Of a stretch of 64,000 nt of DNA, positions 13,761 through 23,950 are shown piece after piece; position 1 is the first letter of the stretch, and each line of letters opens with the position of its first letter. This stretch comes from G963662655 sp963666875 (GTDB lineage Bacteria; Cloacimonadota; Cloacimonadia; Cloacimonadales; JAIOQZ01). The position numbers and the translations under genes are program-made. The notes under the pieces are model-generated. The model worked only from the letters and a program-made list of their open reading frames with translations, was not told the DNA's origin and did not search any database. The stretch lies in the NCBI GenBank assembly GCA_963666875.2, contig CAXXPU010000014.1, positions 372,001 to 436,000 of the forward strand, given 5' to 3'.

Positions 13761-13934
13761 AATATATCTCCTTGTTTCGTTTTCGACTTCGGCACATATT
13801 CCGATAACGCGTTATGCTGTCAATGTTTCTAAGCATTATCAGCAATTCTCGATGTATAAAAAAGATTCATTGACGCAATCCCGTCGATTTACGCAGTATT
13901 GAATAAATATCGCTGGGAATACGGGGGATTCATC

Positions 13935-16900
13935 ATGAAGCATAAAATACTGCTTATCATTCTGCTGTTGGCAGCGTCGATAACATTGATCGCCTACGAC
14001 TACGCCGGGAGCTGGTCCCGCGTCGAGAAGTTAGATAACGACCGGCTGCCACAGTCTGCGAAGGCGGTGGTCGATTCCATCTACAAGCAGGCTGCGAAGG
14101 AGAATAACGCTATTCAGCGTCAGAAAGCACTCATCCACAAGATGAAGTACATCAACCAGATTGAAGAGGATTCTTTCACGACCGAACGCGATCTGGTGCT
14201 GAAGGAGATCGAGACCGTGCCGCCAGATATCAAGGCGCTGCTCCACTCCATGCTGGGGGAAATGTACTGGCGATATTACCAGCAAAGCCGACGGATCATC
14301 GGGGAGCGCACCGTGCTGGCGGAACCCGATTACAGCGACATCGGAACCTGGGACACGCAGATGATCGTGAAGAAGACGATCGAGCACTACAATCGCTCTC
14401 TCGACCTGCCGGAAAAAATGCGCTATAAACCCATCACGGACTACGTGCCGCTCATCCTGCCCGATTTCGAGAACCGCGACCAACAACCCTACCTCTACGA
14501 CTTCCTCGCACTCAGAGCAATCAACGGAATGAAGGACAGTCACACGGGAGACCTTAAACCGCGCCTGATGTTCCATCTCGACGAGCGCTACATGATCCCT
14601 GCGGCAGAATTCGCGAAGCTCGAAATCACCACGCCCGATACACTCTCCCTGCGCTATCAGGCACTGCTTCTCTTTCAGGATATCACCCGATTCCACCTCT
14701 CCGACGATAGCCCGGTCGCCCGTCAATATATCGATCTCATGCGTTTCGAGTTCATCAGAAGTTCGTCTGAATCCAGAGCGATAAACGAAGCCTACGAAGC
14801 AATCATGAAAAAGCGACTCGACGAGATCGTGAACAACCCCGCCTTCGCCGAATACTCCTACTACCTCGCGGACTACTACTTCCGCAAAAACGATCCGGAC
14901 AATCATCGGAACTACGTTAACGCGTACGATATCTGCCGGAACGCAGTCGAGAAATACCCCGACTCGCACTTCGCCAGCAGATGCGGAACCATCATGGATG
15001 AAATCACCAAGAAAAGAGCGCAGATCAAGCTCGACGCGATCAATCCGGTCAATCGTCCCGCGCCTATGACGGTCCGATATCGCAACCTTCCGACTATCTT
15101 TTTCCGCGTGTACGAGTGGGATCAAGCCTTTTCCGACGAACATCGCGGTTTCCCGGACGATCTCGATATCAAAAAGCACTACCTGCCAATCCAACCGTAT
15201 AAATCCTGGTCGATCGATCCGCCCGATCCGGGCGATTTTCTCGACCGTACACTGATAGCGGAATTGAAACCGCTCGACGCCGGAGAATATATCATCTTCG
15301 CGTCCGACAATGAAAGCTTCGAATCGATACGGGACCATGTGCGATTCAAGGTCTCCGACATCGCCTGGTTCTACGACTCGAACGACGAGTACGGCATGTT
15401 ACATGTAGTCGATCGGAACACAGGTAATCCGCTGGAGAACGTCAAGGTCGAGGTTTATACGTACCATCGATACCAGAATCAATCGCCAATTGATATCCGA
15501 CTCACCGACGAAAAAGGTCGTATCCACCTCGAACCCGGACACTATTCCTTCGTCTTCAAGAACGGCACCGATATTCTGGATATCAGAAATACCGACAGCG
15601 CGAACTTCGACAGACGATCCGACGATTCACGCACAAACAGAAGTGTGAGACTCTTCACCGACCGCAAGATGTACCGGCCGGGACAGACGATCTACTACAA
15701 GGGCATCCTGAGCGAACGTAAAGACGATCACGACGTCCGGCTGATAACTGACGAAACCATCGATATCACCCTGCGCGACCCGAACGGAAAGGAGGTGAGC
15801 ACCCATACGCACACCACCAACGATTTCGGCAGCTTTAACGGAAGCTTCATCGCACCGAAGGATGGGATCACCGGCTCGATGACTCTGGTCACACCACACG
15901 GATCGATCAATGTACAGGTCGAGGAGTACAAGCGGCCCAAATTCGAGATCACCTTCGACCCGATCAAGGAGGTCTATCGGATCGGCTCGGATATCGTGGT
16001 GAATGGCAAGGCGGAGTCGTTTGCCGGCACCGGAATCGGGGATGCGGAGGTGACATACCAGGTCATGCGGAATCATTTTTATCCATGGGGAATGTGGAGG
16101 CATTTTTCAGGAATGCACGTCGGTTATATCGTCGCCAGCGGAACAGTAAAAACCACTTCCGACGGCTCGTTCGCCATACCGTTCACGCTGATGGAAGATG
16201 AAACGTCGAAAGGCGAGAAGAGCGTCGCCTATAGTTACTCTATATCCGTGGATGTGACGGATATCAACGGCGAGACGCGTAGCGACCGGACGATGGTATA
16301 TGCCGGATACCGGGCGCTGACGCTCGATGTGAATATGGGAGAAGATGTCGATCGCGAGAGCCAGGATACCTTCGAACTGAGGACGGAAAACCTTATGGGG
16401 GAGCATGTTCCCGTCCGGGGAGAGGTAATCGTATCCCGTCTGAAACACCCGGATCGAATCTTCCGCTGGTCGTATCCCCGCGAAGAACCCGACACGGTGA
16501 TGTACTCTTACAAAAAGTATATCGAGTTGTTCCCGCACGACCCTTACCTTCACGAAGACGACAGGAAACGCTGGGAAGTCGATGAAACCGTTTACACCGG
16601 AGAATTCAATTCGGAAGACCAGCAGGAAATCGTGTTGCGGGAGATGCGGAAATGGAGACCGGGCGCTTACCGGATCGAGATCAGAGCGAAAGACCCGTTG
16701 GGAGAAGAGGTTGTCAAAGCGCGCGAGTTCATCCTCTATTCGTCGGAAGCGAAGAAACCCGCCGTTCCCACACCCCTCTGGGTGAAATCCGCAAAGAAAG
16801 CGTACGAACCGGGCGAAACGGCGCAAATCATCATCGGAACCAGCTACAAAAACGCCACAATCATCTATGCTTTTAAAGATCGGTCGGGTATCTTCATCGA

Positions 16901-19853
16901 GAAAACGATCATCCTCGACAACGAGCAAAGGATTATCGAACTGCCGATCACCGAGAAGCATCGGGGCGGCGTCGGATTCAATGCAGTCATGTTCCGGGAT
17001 AACCGCGGCTACGATAAATCGATCGACATCCGTGTTCCCTGGACGAACAAGAAGCTCGATATCGAGTGGTCAACCTTCCGGGACAAAATTACGCCCGGCA
17101 GCAAAGAGACCTTCACTCTGACAATCAAGGATTACAAAGGAAAAGCCGCCATTGCTGAAATGCTGGCAACCCTGTACGACGCCTCGCTGGACGAGTTTTA
17201 CCCGAACGACTGGAACCTCGGATTCTTCTACGAGCACATACCACATGATTATTGGAATGTCCACGCCGGCTCGGATGAAATCTTCATGAATTTCGAATCG
17301 AAGAGGGGGCATGGCTATCGGTATTCCAGTAAAAACGATCGGCTGAACTGGTTCCGGCATAGATTATGGTGGGGTAACGACCGGAATACCGTCTGGGAAG
17401 AAAACGCAATGCCCATGAGGAGCAATGTCGCGAGTTTTCACACAGAAACCGCCACATCCGAGATGGAAGAAATTAATCAGGATAAGGCGGAATTGGCCGG
17501 CGGAGGCGGAACCATCCCCATCCAGGACGTACAGATCCGGAAGAACATGGCTGAGACCGCTTTTTTCTACCCCGAACTGCGCACGAACAGCAAGGGCGAG
17601 ATCGAATTCACCTTCACCGTGCCCGACGCCCTGACCCGCTGGAAGCTACTGGGAGTCGCTCATACCGAAGCACTCGAAGCAGGCAGAACCGAGATGTTCC
17701 TGAACACCCAGAAACCGCTGATGATCACGCCTAACCTGCCCCGCTTCCTGCGTGACGGCGACCGCATCGTGCTATCGGCAAAGATCGCGAGCATCGTCGA
17801 TGAGAAGCTCGATGGCAAGGCGCAACTGCTGCTCTTCAACGCGGAGGACATGCAGCCGATCGACAGCGAACTGGGCAACAAGAACAGCGTCAAAACCTTC
17901 ACCGTCGAGCCGCGGGGCAACACGAGTGTCAATTGGGAGATCGAGATTCCGGGCTTTTACCAGGCTGTGGTGGTTCGCATGGTCGCGAAGTCGGGCAACT
18001 TCTCGGACGGCGAGGAACACCTGCTGCCGGTCCTGCCTAACCGCATGCTGGTCACCGAATCGCTTCCGCTGCCCGTTCGCGGCAAGCAGACGAAGGATTT
18101 CACCTTTCGCAAGCTGATGGAGTCCGGCGAATCGACTTCGCTCAAACACCACCGGCTCACGCTCGAATTCACCACCTACCCGGTGTGGTACGTGGTGCAG
18201 GCGCTTCCGTACATGGCGGAATATCCCTACGAATGCGCGGAGCAGATTTTCACCCGCTACTACGGCAACGAACTGGCGGGATATATCGTGAAGCAAAATC
18301 CGAAAATCGAGCGCATCTTCCAGCAGTGGCGCGACCTCCCGGATTCGAAAGCGCTTCTGTCCAATCTGGAGAAGAATCAGGATATCAAGGCAGTCTTGCT
18401 GGAAGAAACGCCGTGGGTGCGGCAGGCCGAAAACGAATCCGACCGCAAGAAGCGGATCGGGCTGCTCTTCGATCTGAACCGGATGTCCATGCAGCGCGAG
18501 AAAGCGCTGGAGAAGCTCTTCGAAATGCGCTTCGCCAATGGTGCCTGGCCGTGGTTCTTCGGCATGTACGAAAGCCGCTACATCACGCAGTATATCATGG
18601 AGGGCTTCGCCCATTTGAAGGCACTTGGCGTCGATCTCACACCAACAATCGAATCGAAGCTGACCAAGTCCATCCACTGGCTGGACGACAAATTGAACGA
18701 GGATTACCGGTACCTGATAAAGAATGACATCGATTTGGAGAAACGAAATATCGGCAGCATGCATATCCACTATTTCTACATGCGCAGTTTCTTCCCGGAT
18801 GTTCCCGTCGAGGAATCGAACCGGACCGCGTACGACTACTACTTCAATCAATTGAAAACGTACTGGAGAGACTGGTCATTACAGGTCGAGGCATTGCAAG
18901 CGCTGGCGCTTTTCCGCTACGGCGAGACCGAGTTACCGCGCAAAGTCGTAGCTTCCCTCAGGGAACGAGCGCTGCACTCGGACGAAATGGGCATGTACTG
19001 GAAGGAGAACCGGATCGGATTCTACTGGTTTGAAGCGCCCGTCGAGACGCAGTCGCTACTGATCGAGCTCTTCCGCGAGATAGGAACGCAGGAAGAGGTC
19101 GATGAGCTGCGCGTCTGGTTGCTCAAGCAGAAGCAGACGCAGGACTGGAAGACCACCAAGGCCACCGCCGAGGCTTGCTACGCCATGCTGATCGGCGGAA
19201 GCGACTGGCTGTCGAATGATCGACCGGTCGAAATCAAACTCGGCGACCATCGAATCAAGCCGGAATCGAAGGAAGCCGGTACCGGATATTTCCGCGAATC
19301 GTGGTCTTCAGCGGAGATCGAACCGGAAATGGCAAATGTTCACATCTCCAATCCGAACGATCATCCAGCGTGGGGCGCGCTCTACTGGCAATATTTCGAA
19401 GACCTTGACAAAATAACGCCGCATGAGACACCGTTAGCCTTGAAGAAGCAGCTTTTCATCGAACGCCGGGACGATAACGGCACGAAGCTGCATCCGATCA
19501 CGGAAAGCGATCCCATCGAGGTGGGCGACCGGGTGATCGTGCGCGTCGAGCTGCGGGTCGATCGCGAGATGGAGTACGTCCACATGAAGGACATGCGTGC
19601 GGCGGGATTCGAGCCGGAAAACGTCCTGTCCACCTCGAAATGGCAGCAGGGACTCTGGTATTACGAATCTACCCGCGACGCCTCGACCAACTTCTTCATC
19701 GAGCGCCTGCACAAGGGGACATTCGTGTTCGAGTATCCGCTCCGTGCGTTCCAGGCCGGTACGTTCTCGGCCGGAATCACCACCATCCAGTGCATGTACG
19801 CGCCGGATTTCACCTCACATTCGGAGGGAATCCGCGTCGTGGTGGAAGACTGA
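13935..19853 (+). CDS. Alpha-2-macroglobulin family protein
   Basis: A very large secreted or periplasmic protein (1972 residues), predicted to act as a protease trap. It opens with a signal peptide or lipid-free anchor (KILLIILLLAASITLIA). An extended helical N-terminal region follows, typical of Bacteroidetes-type members, then MG-type beta domains (TDRKMYRPGQTIYYKG near 590; VEEYKRPKFE), the bait/ANA region, and the thioester domain. The thioester motif is intact: YPYECAEQ, with C1434 and the paired Gln. An alpha-alpha toroid and receptor-like end follow. I chose the ATG at 13935, where the signal peptide begins, over an upstream in-frame start. It starts an apparent operon with the next two genes (21- and 7-base gaps). 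Confidence 0.9.
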   Translation: MKHKILLIILLLAASITLIAYDYAGSWSRVEKLDNDRLPQSAKAVVDSIYKQAAKENNAIQRQKALIHKMKYINQIEEDSFTTERDLVLKEIETVPPDIKALLHSMLGEMYWRYYQQSRRIIGERTVLAEPDYSDIGTWDTQMIVKKTIEHYNRSLDLPEKMRYKPITDYVPLILPDFENRDQQPYLYDFLALRAINGMKDSHTGDLKPRLMFHLDERYMIPAAEFAKLEITTPDTLSLRYQALLLFQDITRFHLSDDSPVARQYIDLMRFEFIRSSSESRAINEAYEAIMKKRLDEIVNNPAFAEYSYYLADYYFRKNDPDNHRNYVNAYDICRNAVEKYPDSHFASRCGTIMDEITKKRAQIKLDAINPVNRPAPMTVRYRNLPTIFFRVYEWDQAFSDEHRGFPDDLDIKKHYLPIQPYKSWSIDPPDPGDFLDRTLIAELKPLDAGEYIIFASDNESFESIRDHVRFKVSDIAWFYDSNDEYGMLHVVDRNTGNPLENVKVEVYTYHRYQNQSPIDIRLTDEKGRIHLEPGHYSFVFKNGTDILDIRNTDSANFDRRSDDSRTNRSVRLFTDRKMYRPGQTIYYKGILSERKDDHDVRLITDETIDITLRDPNGKEVSTHTHTTNDFGSFNGSFIAPKDGITGSMTLVTPHGSINVQVEEYKRPKFEITFDPIKEVYRIGSDIVVNGKAESFAGTGIGDAEVTYQVMRNHFYPWGMWRHFSGMHVGYIVASGTVKTTSDGSFAIPFTLMEDETSKGEKSVAYSYSISVDVTDINGETRSDRTMVYAGYRALTLDVNMGEDVDRESQDTFELRTENLMGEHVPVRGEVIVSRLKHPDRIFRWSYPREEPDTVMYSYKKYIELFPHDPYLHEDDRKRWEVDETVYTGEFNSEDQQEIVLREMRKWRPGAYRIEIRAKDPLGEEVVKAREFILYSSEAKKPAVPTPLWVKSAKKAYEPGETAQIIIGTSYKNATIIYAFKDRSGIFIEKTIILDNEQRIIELPITEKHRGGVGFNAVMFRDNRGYDKSIDIRVPWTNKKLDIEWSTFRDKITPGSKETFTLTIKDYKGKAAIAEMLATLYDASLDEFYPNDWNLGFFYEHIPHDYWNVHAGSDEIFMNFESKRGHGYRYSSKNDRLNWFRHRLWWGNDRNTVWEENAMPMRSNVASFHTETATSEMEEINQDKAELAGGGGTIPIQDVQIRKNMAETAFFYPELRTNSKGEIEFTFTVPDALTRWKLLGVAHTEALEAGRTEMFLNTQKPLMITPNLPRFLRDGDRIVLSAKIASIVDEKLDGKAQLLLFNAEDMQPIDSELGNKNSVKTFTVEPRGNTSVNWEIEIPGFYQAVVVRMVAKSGNFSDGEEHLLPVLPNRMLVTESLPLPVRGKQTKDFTFRKLMESGESTSLKHHRLTLEFTTYPVWYVVQALPYMAEYPYECAEQIFTRYYGNELAGYIVKQNPKIERIFQQWRDLPDSKALLSNLEKNQDIKAVLLEETPWVRQAENESDRKKRIGLLFDLNRMSMQREKALEKLFEMRFANGAWPWFFGMYESRYITQYIMEGFAHLKALGVDLTPTIESKLTKSIHWLDDKLNEDYRYLIKNDIDLEKRNIGSMHIHYFYMRSFFPDVPVEESNRTAYDYYFNQLKTYWRDWSLQVEALQALALFRYGETELPRKVVASLRERALHSDEMGMYWKENRIGFYWFEAPVETQSLLIELFREIGTQEEVDELRVWLLKQKQTQDWKTTKATAEACYAMLIGGSDWLSNDRPVEIKLGDHRIKPESKEAGTGYFRESWSSAEIEPEMANVHISNPNDHPAWGALYWQYFEDLDKITPHETPLALKKQLFIERRDDNGTKLHPITESDPIEVGDRVIVRVELRVDREMEYVHMKDMRAAGFEPENVLSTSKWQQGLWYYESTRDASTNFFIERLHKGTFVFEYPLRAFQAGTFSAGITTIQCMYAPDFTSHSEGIRVVVED

Positions 19854-19874
19854 AATCGAGATTGAGAGAAGAAT

Positions 19875-22727
19875 ATGAAACGACACCTGATACTATGCCT
19901 GTTGATCCTCGTGACGCTTGGCTTGAAAGCGCAGATATACGATGAAACGAATTCGGTACACCCGCTCTCGGTGGAATGGAAGCAGATACGAACCGTGCAT
20001 TTCCACCTGATCTTCCCCGCCGAAATCGAGAAGGATGCGATGAAGGTCGCCAACCGGCTGGAGTATCTCTACGGTCCGCTGAACAAGACCATGAACGCCG
20101 ATCCGAAGATGTGGACACTCGTCCTCGGCAGCCGAAGCTCGATCAGCAACGGATATGTCGCCCTGGCGCCGCGGATGTCGCAGTTCTACCCCACCCCACC
20201 GCAGGAAGGCCTGACGGGCGGACTGGACTGGTACGATCTTTTGACCGTACACGAGACGCGCCACATGATGCAGTTCGACAAACTCAACACGGGCATGACG
20301 AAGATATTCGGGTACATCATGGGCGAATACGGTATCGCGCTGTGCGCCATGATCTCAACACCACTCTGGTACTTCGAAGGCGACGCCGTCTCCACGGAAA
20401 CCGCGCTGACGGACTGGGGACGCGGACGCATGCCCAGCTTCGACGTCGCCGAACGCGCGATCCTGCTGTCCGGCAAGAAACCGAACTATTACAAAGCCTA
20501 CCTGCGCTCCTACAAAAACTTCTATCCGAACCACTACGTGCTGGGTTACTTGCTGATCGCCGGCGCGAGACAGAATTTTCCCGCCGAGGCATGGGCAGAC
20601 GTTATACAGAGGACGTCCCGATTCTCCATCTGGCCCTTCCGCTTCTCGACCTGCCTCCACCACGAGACCGACCTCTACGTGGAAGAACTCTACGACAAGA
20701 CCTGCGACGACCTCACAAAAATGTGGCGCGCGCAGATCAAGGGTATGAAATTCACCGAAGCGAAAGCGATTTCACCTTCAATCAACAACGACTGGACACT
20801 CTACGCCTCTCCGCACTACGATTTCGACGGTCGGATCGTGACCATGCGCACCGGACTGGGGCAAATCCCGGAACTTGTATGCATCGACGAAGACCAGCAC
20901 GTGAAACACCTTAATTACATCCAGTCGGCAGATCGATTTTCCAGCAATGGCGAAATCGCCGTCTGGAGCCGCATCACGCCCGATCTTCGCTGGGGAAATC
21001 AATCGTTCTCCGACATCGTGACCTACGACCTGAAGCGAAATTCCAAGCGCCAGATCACCCATCGCGGCAAGTATTACGCGCCAGCGGTATCGAGCGACGG
21101 AAGACGCATCGCCGCCGTTCGTTACGTTACGTCGAGAACCTGCAACCTGGTCCTGCTGGACACCCACACCGGCGACGAGATGCAAACCATCCCCAATCCC
21201 GAGAACGACTTCCTCAAGACGCCCTGCTGGACAGACGACGGAAGACTGGTTTACCTCCGGCAACACGATGGCAGGCTGAGGCTGGAAATCCTGGATATCG
21301 AGTGTGGCGATGGGATCGAACTCACCCCCTTCGACACTGAAGACATCACCGCACCGTTCTCGCGCGGAAAGTACGTCTATTACAGTTCGGCCTACTCCGG
21401 CATCGACAACATCTACGCCATCGACATCGAGACCGGCGAGCGATTCCGAGTCGTCTCCAGACGCTTCGGCGCTTATCACCCCTCCGTCTCGCACGACGGC
21501 AGTAAGCTGCTCTTTGCCGACTACCGTGACGAAAACGGCTATCGCGTCTATGAAATCGAAAACGATCCGAAACAGTGGGAGAAGCTCGAGGACGTGGAAA
21601 TCCGCACCCTGCACTTCTTCGAACCGCTGGTGCATCAGGAGCAGGGCGAAGCCGTCCCATGCTCGGACGATATTCCGCAGAAGGATTACGCAGTAGAACC
21701 CTATTCGCCGATCCTGCATTCGATCAATTTCCACAGTTGGGCGCTGTACAGCACCGAAACCGAAGTCGGAATCGACTTCCAATCGGACGATGTGCTGAGC
21801 ACCACGCAAATCACCACGGGACTCTATTACAACGTCAACGAGGATGTCCCCGGAATTCGCGCCGGGATATCCTACGAACAGTTACCCGTCGTGCTCGGGG
21901 TCGAGCTGGATTCCGGCGGCAGAACGACCGTCTATGACGACGACAGCGACAATGACGGCGACGATGAGGAAATCGAAGACGACTGGACCGAATTTACCTC
22001 CACCATGCGGGTGAACATTCCGCTGAATTTCTCCCGCGGCGCGTGGTGGTCGATGCTGGATGTCGGCTCCGAGATCAGCTATGTCTATGCGAAGGACCGC
22101 GACTACATCGAACAATACGAGATGGGCAACGGCACCCTCGTTCCCGTACGCTATTACGGCGAATACTACCACATCCTTCAGCCCTGCTCGCGCGATCTTG
22201 CGCCACGCTGGGGTCATAGATTAGGTGCATCCTACACAACCACACCGTTTACACAGGAAGACCTCGCCGATTTCAAGGGCAGATTGTTCTCCGGACACTA
22301 CCGGCTCTATGTTCCGGGAGTTCGCAAACACCACAGTCTCAAGTTTGCCGCCGAATACGAGAAGATGTACGAAGGCAACTACCGCTTCATGCGCGAAATT
22401 CTTTTCCCGCGCGGCTATAGCGACCACGATCACGAGGAACTGTACAAGGGGAGCGTCTCCTACAAACTGCCCATCGCGTACCCGGACATGAACCTGGGAC
22501 GATGGCTGTACCTGCGCAGCATCACCGGCGCCGCTTTCTTCGACTACGGTCTGGCGAAGGACAACGACATCGAGACACTCTATCGCTCGGTCGGGGTGGA
22601 ATCCACCTTCGAATCCGTGCTGCTGTCCAACATCTTCCTGCAAATAAATTTAGGTGTTCGCGTAGCCTACCGCGTCGAGGAAAAGGACATGGCGGTCGAG
22701 CTGTTCCTTGGCGGATTCGAGTATTGA
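19875..22727 (+). CDS. Surface metallopeptidase with propeller and barrel-like C-terminus
   Basis: A 950-residue exported protein with signal peptide LILCLLILVTLGLKAQ. Residues about 30-280 form a peptidase-MA-like gluzincin domain: H126-E-T-R-H130 is the zinc motif and E168 in WYFEGDA the third ligand. Residues about 290-600 contain repeated TolB/WD40-like blades (SDGRRIAAV, SHDGSKLLFAD). The last 300 residues look like an outer-membrane beta barrel ending in an aromatic (LGGFEY). An acidic linker (DDDSDNDGDDEE) precedes the barrel. It follows the macroglobulin gene by 21 bases, so a protease inhibitor and a surface protease would be made together. Substrate unknown. Confidence 0.75.
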   Translation: MKRHLILCLLILVTLGLKAQIYDETNSVHPLSVEWKQIRTVHFHLIFPAEIEKDAMKVANRLEYLYGPLNKTMNADPKMWTLVLGSRSSISNGYVALAPRMSQFYPTPPQEGLTGGLDWYDLLTVHETRHMMQFDKLNTGMTKIFGYIMGEYGIALCAMISTPLWYFEGDAVSTETALTDWGRGRMPSFDVAERAILLSGKKPNYYKAYLRSYKNFYPNHYVLGYLLIAGARQNFPAEAWADVIQRTSRFSIWPFRFSTCLHHETDLYVEELYDKTCDDLTKMWRAQIKGMKFTEAKAISPSINNDWTLYASPHYDFDGRIVTMRTGLGQIPELVCIDEDQHVKHLNYIQSADRFSSNGEIAVWSRITPDLRWGNQSFSDIVTYDLKRNSKRQITHRGKYYAPAVSSDGRRIAAVRYVTSRTCNLVLLDTHTGDEMQTIPNPENDFLKTPCWTDDGRLVYLRQHDGRLRLEILDIECGDGIELTPFDTEDITAPFSRGKYVYYSSAYSGIDNIYAIDIETGERFRVVSRRFGAYHPSVSHDGSKLLFADYRDENGYRVYEIENDPKQWEKLEDVEIRTLHFFEPLVHQEQGEAVPCSDDIPQKDYAVEPYSPILHSINFHSWALYSTETEVGIDFQSDDVLSTTQITTGLYYNVNEDVPGIRAGISYEQLPVVLGVELDSGGRTTVYDDDSDNDGDDEEIEDDWTEFTSTMRVNIPLNFSRGAWWSMLDVGSEISYVYAKDRDYIEQYEMGNGTLVPVRYYGEYYHILQPCSRDLAPRWGHRLGASYTTTPFTQEDLADFKGRLFSGHYRLYVPGVRKHHSLKFAAEYEKMYEGNYRFMREILFPRGYSDHDHEELYKGSVSYKLPIAYPDMNLGRWLYLRSITGAAFFDYGLAKDNDIETLYRSVGVESTFESVLLSNIFLQINLGVRVAYRVEEKDMAVELFLGGFEY

Positions 22728-22734
22728 GCGTGTC

Positions 22735-23145
22735 ATGAGTGTATTCAAGAAGACCATCGATAACAACCTCGCCGCGCTGGAAGGTTTTCTGGAGCAGTTC
22801 GATGAGATGGAAGGACTGACTGCGAAAGAACGATTCAACTGCAACCTCGTGTTCGACGAGATGATCACCAACATCATCAAGTACGGCTATCGCGACCGGC
22901 ACACGCACGCGATCGACGTCGAAGTCGAGATCTCGACAGAGTATATCCGGATCGAGATATCGGACAACGGCATCAACTTCGATCCGCTCGACAATCCGGA
23001 GCCGGACACGGAAGCCTCGCTCGAAGACCGCGAGATCGGCGGATTAGGCATCCATCTGGTCAAACAGATTTCCGACAGGATCGCCCATCGATTCGAAAAC
23101 GGCATGAATATCAACGAGATCGTGCTGGAAAGAGATTCAGCATAA
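22735..23145 (+). CDS. Anti-sigma-type serine/threonine kinase (RsbW-like)
   Basis: A 136-residue GHKL ATPase of the RsbW/SpoIIAB class, which phosphorylates an anti-sigma-factor antagonist or binds a sigma factor. The N box is FDEMITNIIKYGY, G1 is SDNGINFDPL, and G2 is IGGLGIHLVKQ. The ATG at 22735 lies seven bases after the preceding stop; an in-frame TTG farther upstream would overlap it. No STAS partner is nearby, so the regulated sigma factor is unknown. Confidence 0.85.
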   Translation: MSVFKKTIDNNLAALEGFLEQFDEMEGLTAKERFNCNLVFDEMITNIIKYGYRDRHTHAIDVEVEISTEYIRIEISDNGINFDPLDNPEPDTEASLEDREIGGLGIHLVKQISDRIAHRFENGMNINEIVLERDSA

Positions 23146-23147
23146 CC

Positions 23148-23278
23148 CTTCGATACGCTCGTTCCTCGCTACTCAGGGTGACACTCCTTTGTGCTCCTGA
23201 ATGATCACCGGTTCGAGTTTATCGTAATCGACTATCATTGCGTGTCATGCTGAGTAGCGAGGAACGAGCGTATCGAAG
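23148..23278. repeat. Inverted repeat pair, REP/MITE-like
   Basis: Two arms of about 35 bases, CTTCGATACGCTCGTTCCTC... (23148-23182) and its near-perfect reverse complement (23244-23278), flank a 61-base spacer. They would form a long hairpin after the anti-sigma kinase gene. The core of palindromic bases with CTCGxTxCGCT is related in style to repeats at 43.5 and 54.9 kb. It could act as a terminator or be a dispersed element. Confidence 0.7.
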
Positions 23279-23299
23279 CATATTTTAAAGGAGACCACC

Positions 23300-23950
23300 A
23301 TGTGCGGTAGATTCGCTATCTATTCGAGTCTGCAAGACCTCTTCAAGTATATCCAGTACATCAACGAACTGGAAGAATACGACCTGCGCTACAACGCAGC
23401 GCCGACCAACCTGCTACCGGTCTATCGGGAGAACCACGACGGCGTGCATCTGGACAAACTCCGCTGGGGTCTGATCCCGTTCTGGGCGAAGGACGAATCG
23501 ATCGGGAGCAAGCTCATCAACGCCCGTAGCGAGACCGCCCACGAAAAACCGAGCTTCCGTGGAGCGTTCAAGCTGCGTCGCTGCCTGATCCCCGCCAATG
23601 GTTTCTTCGAATGGCGCAGATCCGACAAACAACCGATGTTCATCTTCCTGCGCGATCAGCCAATCTGCTGCTTCGCCGGCCTTTGGGAAAACTGGAAAGC
23701 TCCGGACGGTAACTTCGTGAGGAGCTTCACCATCCTCACCACCGATGCCAACGAGATGATGCGCGATATCCACCACCGGATGCCGGTCATCCTGCCGCCC
23801 GGAAGGGAAATGGCGTGGTTGAAGCCGGATGCTTCGATGGATTTACTTAAGCCGCTCGAATCGAATCTGATGGACTGTTATCCCGTTTCGAAACTGATCA
23901 ATTCACCGCGCAACAACACACCGGAAATCCTTATCCGGCAAAGTGCGTGA
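23300..23950 (+). CDS. SRAP domain protein (YedK/HMCES type)
   Basis: A 216-residue SOS-response-associated peptidase-fold protein that forms a covalent crosslink with abasic sites in single-stranded DNA. It starts MCGRF, so C2 becomes the catalytic N-terminal cysteine after Met removal. Other hallmark residues are RYNAAPT, WGLIPFWA, INARSET, ANGFFEW (glutamate of the active site) and HHRMPVIL (histidine). AAGGAG lies eight bases before the ATG. It is a single gene, converging on the regulator that follows (stop codons back to back). Confidence 0.95.
   Translation: MCGRFAIYSSLQDLFKYIQYINELEEYDLRYNAAPTNLLPVYRENHDGVHLDKLRWGLIPFWAKDESIGSKLINARSETAHEKPSFRGAFKLRRCLIPANGFFEWRRSDKQPMFIFLRDQPICCFAGLWENWKAPDGNFVRSFTILTTDANEMMRDIHHRMPVILPPGREMAWLKPDASMDLLKPLESNLMDCYPVSKLINSPRNNTPEILIRQSA

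Noticed and set aside
22225..22738. Basic small proteins overlapping the surface metallopeptidase gene
   Set aside because: Arg/Ala/Thr-rich shadow frames of a GC-moderate gene with no start signals.
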